Origin: Caecitellus pseudoparvulus
Lineage: Eukaryota; Bigyra: Bicosoecida
Direction of reading: 5' to 3'
DNA length: 64,000 nucleotides
NCBI GenBank assembly: GCA_965644315.1
Contig: CBFFRQ010000065.1
Location: 248,001 to 312,000, forward strand
Below are positions 1 to 10,200 of this stretch, one piece after another (position 1 is the first letter of the stretch; the number at the start of each line of letters is the position of its first letter). The notes under the pieces were generated by a model. It made no database searches, was not told the DNA's origin, and worked only from the letters and a program-made list of their open reading frames with translations. The position numbers were made by a program, and so were the translations under genes.

Positions 1-376
1 GCGAGCATGGTGGTTGCCTGAGCGGGGCGGGGCACACTTCCTCCGGATCACAGCACGTGGGAGGTGTGGATATGCTGTGTTTTTACCGAGGGCTGTCACG
101 GCTTCGGCGTGTGAGTGCCGTGAGAGACGTGGACCACGTGTGGACTGGCTCAAACTGTGCTGGCTGCCTCGCAAGTCGCAGGGTAGCGCAGTTTCCAGAA
201 GTCAACGCGAGGAGCCACATCTAGAATGGGAATAATCAGTCCCCTCAATATTCAGTTTGCACATGCGCTGATCCTTCATTCTCAAGGCTGCTAGATTGCG
301 GAGTGCCCTGCGGAAATCGGTTTGCGGCATTGCCACCAAACTCTCCAGCTGAGCTGCAAGGTCGAGGTGCTGGCCA
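1..376. other. left edge, no gene assigned
   Basis: I see no convincing coding exon here. Short open frames exist on both strands but resemble no family. An exact copy of the recurring word TGCGGAAAT lies at 309-317, about 78 bases before the first ATG of the downstream reductase, so this stretch probably holds that gene's promoter and 5' leader. An upstream exon of the reductase cannot be excluded. Confidence 0.4.
309..317 (+). promoter_or_regulatory. TGCGGAAAT word, copy near reductase start
   Basis: Exact match on the sense strand about 78 bases upstream of ATG 395. Candidate regulatory element, inferred from recurrence near other starts. Confidence 0.45.
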
Positions 377-394
377 GTGTCCTGGATCCATGCA

Positions 395-1210
395 ATGTCA
401 AAACATATTTCACGTCTGGAGGCATTGCTAGGCGTCCCGTTCTTTACCGAATCGGCCTTCACAGCTGGTATTGTGCACGTGACTGCCTGCCTCATCCAAG
501 CAGGCAGCCTGACCACCATCAACCTCGGCCCTGCAGCCCCTTCACACCCCCTTGACCACGCATTGCTTGTCGCGAACCGGGCAAGCTGTGACGCTGTGCT
601 CCAGGCGGCAGGCACAGTGCGGGACGAAGCTCAGCGGTTAGGAGGTCTGCCTGACTCCTACCACGTCAGCGGCACCGGGGCGCCCGAGGTGTTTGCGTGG
701 CGCAGGCGCCGCCTTGCCGCCGGCATCGGGCGAGAAGGGCCATGCCTGATCCTGACGGCTTCTGGCGACCTGCCTCCCAGTGTGTTCGCGCAGGGACCAG
801 GGTCGCACGACGCACCCCGCAGCCACGCCCCAGCCGTGCTGACCGCTTCAAGCGGAGTGCAGCAGGCACGCGCCTGTGTGCCAGCATACATCCCCCTGCA
901 CCACACACCACACCCTTCTCCACAACACGCCATAGCTTTGCTACGAGGCATGGGTGCCCAGCGCATCGCAGTGGAAGGGGGGCCAGGCTTGGCCCGGCAG
1001 ATGTACGCCTCGCCCGAGCCCCGCATCGACTACCTCTTGCTCTCGACGCTGAAGCCTGATCCCAGAAGCGCAGCAGTGCCTGCAGAGGCAAAAGGCAAGG
1101 AATTGCTACACATGGAGCAGCTGCGCGACGAGTTCTACCCCCTGGCCTCAGGGTTTGGCGTGGACTCAGTGTGGGGTCGGTGGTGCTTTCAGCTGTGGCG
1201 GCGGCGATGA
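395..1210 (+). CDS. stand-alone RibD C-terminal-type (pyrimidine reductase/DHFR-like) reductase
   Basis: The frame is open from before 377; the first in-frame ATG is at 395, giving about 271 residues. Two stretches match the RibD_C fold. The first is the early block ending in AAGTVRDE, equivalent to the 'aDAvLvGagTVRaE' segment after the SLDG-like strand (here GSLTT). The second is the late block VEGGPGLARQ, equivalent to the 'veGGp.l' nucleotide-binding turn, followed by the 'D-YLLLSTLKP' strand. In the family these residues bind NADPH and reduce a pyrimidine or similar substrate. No deaminase domain is visible, so it is not bifunctional RibD/RibG. The substrate is unknown; riboflavin pathway use is only a possibility. 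The start may be wrong if a 5' exon lies upstream. The stop is 65 bases from the convergent MyTH4 gene. Confidence 0.6.
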   Translation: MSKHISRLEALLGVPFFTESAFTAGIVHVTACLIQAGSLTTINLGPAAPSHPLDHALLVANRASCDAVLQAAGTVRDEAQRLGGLPDSYHVSGTGAPEVFAWRRRRLAAGIGREGPCLILTASGDLPPSVFAQGPGSHDAPRSHAPAVLTASSGVQQARACVPAYIPLHHTPHPSPQHAIALLRGMGAQRIAVEGGPGLARQMYASPEPRIDYLLLSTLKPDPRSAAVPAEAKGKELLHMEQLRDEFYPLASGFGVDSVWGRWCFQLWRRR

Positions 1211-1275
1211 GGCAGGGTGACAGACGGGCACAAACAGAGGAGGCATAGTGGACGCGAGCATGCATGCATTGGGGT

Positions 1276-4200
1276 CTACCAGGGGGTGTTGCGGGTGGAC
1301 GCGTGTGTGATGCCCCAGTCATCCTCCTGTGCGACGGCTGGCGTGGCGAGGTCCACCATGGACAGGGGCTGGCCAGCCGACGTGCCTGGAGTCGCCCACG
1401 TCTGACGCGAGTGCCCAGTCGAGCCATGGCGCTGCGATGCGCGTGAGGCTGCATGCCCCTGGGCATGCACAGGTCCTGCCTTGCGCGTTCGGGGCGCGGG
1501 CGGCGACCGCAAGTCGACAGAAGCGTGGGGAGCGGAGTCGTGGGGGAGCTGCCCAGCCTTGCTGCGGTGGGCAGCTTGGTGGCGCTGCGCGTAGCCATGG
1601 GGCACTACGGGTGGGGTGGGCGCGGCTTCGTCTGGCAAAGCAGGCACCACCCATCGAGCCACCGTTGGCCCTGCTGCCTTGGCTTGTCTAAGGCCAGCAG
1701 CATCCTGCTTCCCTCCAGCGGCCGAGGGCAGGGGCGCTGGCAAGTACGCAGTGGTTCGCGGCTCCGGCTTGACCGGCGCGACGGCGGGTACACGCCAGGT
1801 TTGGGGGTGCAGGCTGCCAGGTGAGCCGGCGTCCAGCTCCAGCACAGAACTGGACTCGGACAGCTCAACTGGCAGGTGCCGTGGCACACCCTTCACTTTG
1901 CGCAGAGGGCCACGCCGGGTGGACTTGGGCCTCTCTGCTCTGCTGGCTTCCAGGCGCCGCCGCGAGCGCACAGACAGACCCGTGGGCGTGTCTACCCCCG
2001 GCGGGTACTCCACCAGGTGGCTACCGTGACGGCGGGTGGGGTGTGGGATGGGGATGCGGGAGGGGGGGTGGCGGGCGCGAGGGGAGGGGCCCTCACTGCC
2101 CTCTTCCTCCAGTTGCGTGGATGCCAGGGAGGGCAGGCTGCTGGCTCCATCGCTGTCTGAAGCATGGGCACCGCTGCCATGCGCTTCTTGCGGCTGCACC
2201 GGCAGCGAGTCCCACAGCTCAGCCAGCGCGTACCCCGGCGAGGAGAGCTGCATCTGGGTCTGCCGCTGGCTTGAGGGGGGGCTGGTCATGGGCGGGGAAA
2301 CTCCGGGAGCAACTGTTTGGAGGGTCTTGCGCAGTGCAGCTGCCGCAGCCCCAGCTGGGGTCGTGGGCACAGCCTTGTACGGAGAGGACCGGGGCCCCGC
2401 AGCAGGTGGGCGGGAGGTGTGGGGAAGGACGACAAGGTCAGAGGTCCAGCCACCAGCAGCAGCAGCTGACGCCGTGCGCAGTGCGCTCTCCACCTCGTCG
2501 TGGGAAGGCAGGCTCATGAGTGCCTCGGGGGTGGCGTGTGTGGCTGCGGCGAGGCCTGGCATGATGTCCAGGATGGAAGTGCCTGCGGATGCCAGGGCAG
2601 GCGGCAGGGCTGGGGCGCCCGCTGCTGCGTGTTCAGAGCGCAGCACGCTGGCCCTGCGACGGCGGCCACGCGCCGGAATGCCCCGGGGCTGCTCGGGTGC
2701 CCATCCGTGCGTGCCGTGGGCCCTGGCAATGTGAGCACGATACAGCGTCTCCAAGATGCCAGGCTTGCTCTGCTGCACCAGCCACGCCTCCAGGTATGGC
2801 ATGAAGCTGGTGGGCACTGGGCAGAAGGACAGCAAGCAGTGCAGCAGGACCCACCCTCGGGTCATGGCCACGTCGGGGGGTGACCCGGACAGCTGTTTGA
2901 TGCACTGCAGCACCAACTCGTCCACCAGGTATTGCACAATGCAGCCAATGTGCACGAGGGCCGTCACGCCTTCCACCACAGGGGGGCTGATCCAGTCCAC
3001 ACCGCCCTGCGCAGGTGCGTGCAGCGAGCTGTCTCCCAGCACCCCTTGCACTGTGCGGAACATACGCCGCGTCAGCATGATGACGCCCTGTGGCTGCTTG
3101 GTCAGGGAGGTGCCCAGACCTGCGCCAGAATGCATCAGCATGCCTGCGCCCGCTCCCGGAACACCAGACAGTTCTTCGAACTCGTCGCTGCTTCGAAGGT
3201 TGGGATAGGCCTTGATGCGGTAGTGGTGCAGCGGCGCGACGAGAGCAGCCTGCCCCCCGAAGGTCGTGTTCTCCTGCATGGACAGCAGTCGTGGGGAGAG
3301 GGCGGCACCCGAGCCTGTCGTGGCCGCGCCGTCCTCGCCTCCCGCTGCTTCAGTGCGGCCCATGTGCAGCCTGGCCTGTGCAGCTGCGGCAATGAGCGCG
3401 TCTGCGTCGACTCCCTCCGCAGGCTGGGCTGACAACTCAGCCAGCCGTGCAAGCGCCGTGGTGGCGGCAGTTTCGCTCGCCAAGGCTCGCAGGTCAGCAA
3501 GCAGGTCAGCAGGCAGTGCACCGGCATCCCCAGCTGCGTCAATCTCGGCCACCATGCGACGGGCAGTGGGGATGTCCCGTGCCTTCACTGCAGCTGCAGC
3601 CATGGCACGGTGCTGGTGGCGTTTGGCCAGTGTCGCTGCAGCGCGCTGTAGCAGGCCCAGCGTGGCGTCGGGGACGGCCACCGCTGCCGACTGTGGTGCC
3701 GCATGCGAACTCCCCAGCAACGGGGGACCAGACACAGGGGCGTCGCTGCCCACCGGCCGGGGCTTGTGCAAGCCTCCCGGCCGGGGTTTCAGCGCAGTCA
3801 AGCTGAGGCCCATGGCTTTGCCCTGGGCCAGGGCTCGAGCCATGAGTGCCTCATCGCCCGAGCCAAGCGCATCCTCCACTTCGGCATGCAGGCGAGACAA
3901 CTGCTGTGCCCTGTGTGCCACGGCCCGCACTCGCCGCTGCACGTCGTCGGGCGTCGGTACGCGCTCCACGCCCTCAAGAGCGTAGGCAGACACGTCACTC
4001 TGCGTTGAGCCGGGCGCATGTGTGCCAAGCAGACCGTCCCGTTCGCCCTCCACACTTGCCACGATGGACGGGAGGGGGACCAGCGCCACCCGCATCCACG
4101 TGCGGGGTGGGGGCAGGCTGCTCCCAGCTGGAGGAGACATGTCAGCCGGCAGCAGCTGAGCGGGAACTGGTGTCCACACCTCCCCTGCACGGGTGCGCAA

Positions 4201-7200
4201 GCCGCCTGCACCGGCCACCTCAACTGTCGCGTACCGGCGGGAAGGGTCCCACTGCTGCCTGTCCCCAGCACCAACGCTCGGGGGGGCACTGATCACATCG
4301 CCGGAGCCAAGGCCTGCCCGCAACAGCTTGGACCACACGGGTTGGGGCGGAGGGTGCACCCCAGGCACGCCCAGCAGGGACAGACGAGCAAGCTGCTCTT
4401 GCATGGCGTCCGCCTGCAGAGCTGCAGCGGCTTCCTCCGCCGCTGGCAGCACGGCCGCAATGCCAGACTCAGTCTGCGCCACGTTGCGCCAGTATGCAGC
4501 TTCGGTGGCGACTAGTCGGGCCGCTGCTGCCGCGTGGCGAGCCAGTGACACCTCGGAGCCACCTAGACTCGGCTGCGCGTCCCACATGCCCGCCATGGGT
4601 TCGGAGCTGGTAAGTGAGGCGTGGCTTGCTGCTGACACTGCATCCGCCGGCACGCCAACCGCCTGACACCAGGCAGAAAAGTCTCCCTGGAGCAGGGACC
4701 CTGCCCCTTGGGCAGAGGTGTCGCGATCTCGCTGGCTGCCAGCAGCCTGATAAGGAGGCGGTGGGTTTGCGAGGCACAGCGCCAACAGGGTCGGCCACTG
4801 GGCGCCGCTGGCTGCCTTCCGCATGCTCAGAAGGCGCTGCGCCGCACCGAGGCACGAGGTGATGTACGGGGGCAAGCGGGGCGTGGACACTGCAGCACTC
4901 AATGTGCGCAAGGCCTTGCCGAGCGCTGAACTGGCACCAGGCCGGTCTGCCCCCGGTCGGTACTGACTAAGCTGTGGGCTCCCATCCCCCATCTCACTCG
5001 CCTGCTTCGCCCGCATGAGACCCCGGTCCAAGGCACTGACGAGGTGCGCCAGGTCGGGTGCGCGTTGGGTGGGCCCACTGCCGCCGACGCCTTGCTTGCT
5101 CTGCCCAACCTTTCCTGCTCTGGGGACGCGTGCAAGCAGTGCAGCGGGGGGCACCGCTGGGTCTGCCACAGCACTGGAAACGCTTTGGGATGCTTGCAGC
5201 CCACACAGCAACGCCTGCAACGACACACGTGCAGCGAGCTCCATGGCTGCGGCCTGTGTCTCATGCGCGAGGTGCTCTGCAGCAGCAAGAGCAGCGTCGT
5301 CCAGGCTGTGCAGGCGAGGCAGGCCGGGTGTGGCAGCAGCGCCGTGTGTCCTGGGGGGCACTCGTTGTGAACTGTGGCCAGCATGACGGCTGGGCACCTG
5401 TGTGGACATGTGTGGCGAGTCGCCCAGCAGCAGCTGGCCCAGCGCGGCCCTGGCGGCATCCACCACCTCCCCCACAGCACTCCAATCACCTGCATCATGG
5501 GCGTGCCGCATTGCCAGCAGCAAGTCGGCAACGCGGCCAAGCGTGTCGGGTTCACTGGACTTCGACGAGTGCGTCTGGAGCAGCAGACGTTCTCCAGGCC
5601 TGCTTGCAGGGGACGTCTGTGCACTGCTCACCAAGCCCCATTCCTCGTCCCCCCTCGGGGATGATGGCGACGTCGATGTGCTCCCCGCACCGCGCCCTCC
5701 GAACCCGTCAGGATGGCTCGGGGCCAAACCGAGAGCGGAGACAAGAGCCTTGGTCGCATCTGCCGTCGCGTCCAACTCAGCCTTGGCAGCAGCGACCCGG
5801 TGTTGTGTTTTCCGGGTGGTCCCCATGCTGCCCAAGACGTGTGAGGGGGATACGGCAGGTTCGGAAGTGGGGGGTCGCGAGGACAGGTGTGGCGTGCGGG
5901 GCAAGTTTGTCGCCATCTCGTGGCTGATGCGCTGTCGATGCATGGCGGCTTGAGCAGCCCCCCACAGCAGCCGCAGTGCAGGCACCAGACCCTCACGCGA
6001 CGCCTGCGTGGAGCCCAACCCTGCTACGCGCTCCCGCTCCGCCTCGCCAGCCAGCGCTCGCAGTACAGTTCGGCCGGCAAGGCCAGGACTGGCAGTGGGC
6101 GACCCAGGCCCAAACAAGGCTGCTTCGTCTTGAGCCGTCACCATGGGCTGCAGCAAGACCCAGTCGCGCCCTGGCGCGTCCCCTGCCACCGCCCAAGGCA
6201 TGCTTTGAGCCGACGTGTGGGATGGGGGGGTGTTAAAGGCACCTGCAGGTGCCGCACTGTCTTGGCCTCTGGGGGTAGACGGCGCGGCCTGCTTGGCGTT
6301 CGAGGCGGCCTCCGGGGCACCACTCGAGGAAGAGCCCAGGGACACGGCAGCAACTGGTACCGCAGGGTGTGGTGATGACAGCTTCGCCTTGCCTGGGGCG
6401 GCTAGCAGTGGCACGTGGGGGGGTTGGTCGGCGGCGAACGGAGGCACAATTGAGGCCGAGGTTTCACTGTCCCCTAGCAGCTCCCTGGGCAGGTACGACG
6501 CTGCAGCTGCGAGTTGGGGAGCAAGGAAGGTTCCGCCAAGATCCAGCTTCAGGCCGGACGCCGGGCGGTCCAGTGCATCCACACTGCCATGCAGGGGCCC
6601 CATGGCCAGTCCCGTGGCTGCACCAACCAGTCCAGCTTGAGCACGGTTCCCGCTCTCAAGGGCTGCTTGCGCAACAGCCTTCGCCAGACCCGGCCAGTCC
6701 CTCTGCTGGGCGGCCTTCAACGCTGCCTGAGCATGCTGAAGAAGAGGGGCATCGTGCTGGCATTCAGGCTGCGCACACGGTGCACTGCCGTGGTTCAGAG
6801 TCTCGCAAACCACTTCCACGTCAGCTGTGGCTTGCTCAAGCTCCCGCATGGCTTGATGCAAGGCGGTCACAGATTGCTGGCTGGGGGCGAACCGGGGAGC
6901 GATGAGTTGGCACAGCTCCTGGGGCAGTGCCGCAAAGACGTGCTCAGGCCTAATAGCACGGGAAGCTTGACAGGCAGCCTTCTCTGCTGCCTTACTGAGC
7001 ACCGCTCGCGCAAGGGCTTGGAGGCGGGGGGCGACCTCTTGCTCGACCAGGGGAGCAGCTGCTGCCATATCCGCCAGGACGCCGGGGAGGACTGACTCCC
7101 GAAGCCAGCTGTCCACTCGCTCCACCCACTCGGCGCGCCGCTTCGCCAGGCCCGGGTGCGCAGCTGACAGGCGGGTGGTGTGGCTGGGTGCCGCACTGCC

Positions 7201-10200
7201 GACTCCTGCAATGCCTGCGCTGGCAGACTCAGCCACGTTAAGCAACTTGCGCAAGCGGGTTGCACTAGCCTGCAAGGGCGCTGCAGGCCCCTGCTGGGCG
7301 GCAGCTTTGCCTGAGCCGGCACACAGCAATGCCAGCCAGGCAGGGGGCAGGGCGCGCGGGGGCAGGGCAGTCGCCAGGCGAGCGAGGCCGTCCCACACGC
7401 CTCCCCACTCTTCCCACAGCACTGCACGGTCTAGCTCAGCCACAGCAGTGAGCCACAAACCCGCACCACGGGTGTGAGGTCCCAACGCTAGCAGTGACAC
7501 ATGGTGCTCTGGCAGGGCCAGCATGGCGTGGCTGGGTGTGATGGCCAGCGCTGTTGCGAGGTGTGCTTGCTGCCCCTCTGGCGCCTGCGGCCAGACTGTG
7601 TCTCGGGGCATCAACACTCTGCCATGGGTGCACTGCAGTGCCGCCGCCTCAGCTGGCTTCAGCAGGCCCGCGCAGTGCTTCAGATCTGACAGGGCGGCGG
7701 GGGAACTCGCAAGGCTATCGCCATGCGCTGCGACTTTCGGGCCTGTCAGGGCGGAGAGCAGAGTCTCCGTGAAAGCTGTATCGCTAGGGCCGCCTGCTTC
7801 GGCACTGGGGCTAGCGCCATGCTTCAGAGCACGGCGCACTGCAAGCAGCGTCCTCCCAGTGGAGTTTGCTGGCAGGTCCACTGCCGAAGGAAGCACCAAA
7901 TCTTGACTTGGGAGGTGCTGCGGGACCAGGGCATGCTGTACAGTCTCGTCAAGGAAGCTTGGCTTGCTTTGAACGTGCGTGGGCTTGTCTGCAGCCATTG
8001 AAGGCGACGGCGTGCTACGTGGCTGCACACTGGACTCGGTGGTCGCTGCGTCCCGGATGGATCCGGGCGCCATATCGGTGCTGGTGGGCTCCGCCTGCTG
8101 TGAGGCGCCTGGACCTCCTCCCTTACGTACTGAAGAAGGTTCTTGGTCCGTCGGGGGGCACGAGAGGGCATCCACCTGGGGGCTTCCTGCTGCTGCAAGG
8201 GAGCTCGGTGCTGCTCTCCCCCCGCTGGAAAAGCTCGCGCTGCCTGACGCCACACTGGACTCCTGGACTGCACTCTGAGCAGAACCATCATGCACTGGGG
8301 GGCGCACTGCTTGATCTGCCGCAAACTGCGCACCTTGCCTGGGAATGGGCGGTGGGGAAGATGAGTGCACGCTTGCCGGGGATACAGCTTGGACGGGTGG
8401 TGAAGCTTGGGGCATTTGCTGGCCCCCAGTCTCATCCCGCCCCTGTTCTGATCTCAGCGGAGAGCTTGCCTGCACGCGCGGGCTGCTGGTTTTTTGTTCT
8501 CGGGGAGCTGCGCTAGAAGCCTCATGCACAGCGGCTGCGATGCTCGGCTGAGGCGGTGGCGGGCGGGGGGACGGTGTGGCCGAGTCCTCTCCACTTCGCC
8601 GGGATGGAGCAGGTGTGTGAAGGTCAGGGCTTGGATCCGACTGCCCCGCATTTCGAGCAGGCAAGGCTGCCTTCGCTGGCGCTGCCCCGCTCATCTGCAT
8701 GCCAGAGCCGTCGCCCCGCATCCAGCCTGAGTGGCCTCGTTGCGAAGCGGCCGAGTGGCCTGCAGGGGGCAGCCCGCCGCCGTTCCTGTCGGAAGTGTGC
8801 GAATCAGCGACAGCGTGCAGCATCGGCCCAGGTGCAGCGGCAGCTTGGCGACGCCCTGCGGCTGCAGGCGACGGAGGCGTAGAGCCAGCCTTCCGAGCTG
8901 CGAGGGCCAGCATGGCACGGGGGTTTGGCACAGGGTTTGGCTCGGTCCTGCCCTGCGAGTGACCAAGAATCTTCTTAGGAGGGGAGTCTCCAACAGGCTT
9001 GGGCTTTGAGGCAGCAAGAGGGACTGAGCCGCCTGCCTCGCTTGCAGGGTTGGGCGAGGTGGCAGAGCTTGCTGTGCTTGATGCACGGCTTGACGCATCA
9101 CCTTCGATGGCGGCGGCAGGGTGCGAAGCTGCAGATGCTGGCACTTCTGCAGGGGCAGGTGTGTGTTCCTGTCCTCGTCCCTCAGGCAGTCCAACGTGCT
9201 CTTCGCCGGCGTGCTCGGAGCCAGAGTCCTCCGCGCTGGAGGCAGTCCCCGAAGAATGCACTGCCCCCAGGGACAGCCCAGTTTCAGCCTGGATGCGGGC
9301 GAGTAAATCATCTGCGTCCTCTCCAACACTGTCAGACTCCAGTGGTGACTCCCCCCCCGCTCGTGACTCGACGACAGGTGACCCACTCCCTGCATCATGG
9401 GCTACCGCCTCACCTGAAGCTTGGCTGTCAAGGGTGGTGGTGCTGGACCCTGACGAGCTTGCATCGTCGGCGTCAGAGCTGTGTTGGCTCGGTCCAGCTG
9501 GAGATTGCGTTGCGCTGGAACTGCCCTGTGCAGGGGTTGCACGGGCCGAGTGGACGCCTCCGGGGCGCCCAGGTCCGTCCTCTGGCTCAGGGCTCAACTC
9601 TTGCGTATCAGGGCCTTCACTGGCTTCCTGCACGTCGCCAGCGGAGTGAGCAGAGTCGAGGTCTAAACATTGGCGTTCAAAGACAAGCATCCACGTCTCA
9701 CAGTGCGCCACGAGCTGGCGCAGGTGGGACAGCGTATCCACGGCATCTGAGTACCCGCATGCATGCATGACCTCCACAGCCTGTCTCTGGAAGTCCGTGA
9801 AATCTTCCTCAGACAGCTCATCCACCTCTGCACCAGGCTGCAAGGCGCCGCTGCGCTCTGCGGCGGACCGTAGCAACAGCGAAGGCATGGACTGAATGTC
9901 ACTCCCCAGCTCATCCAACACGTCCTTCAACATTGCCAGACACTCCTCTAGCTGCTGCCGTCCTGCTGCAAGGGCTGCCCGCGTCCCGGGCAGATCACCG
10001 CCCTGCCCCACCTCGCGGCGCCTGGCAGCTGTCACATCCGCTGCCATAGCAAATGCAGCCCCGTTCACAGCCTGCAGCAGGGATGCAGCAGCCATGATTT
10101 GCTGCACCAGTTGCGATTCGGGGTTGAAATCTTCGCTCTCGGCAAGCACATCGGCAACGGCATCCAGCGCGCCCTCGCCGCCCTCCGCCAGCACGAGTTC

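Noticed and set aside
666-1598. 310-codon minus-strand frame overlapping the reductase
   Set aside because: Arg/Ala/Pro-rich shadow frame that crosses two genes with clear domain content.
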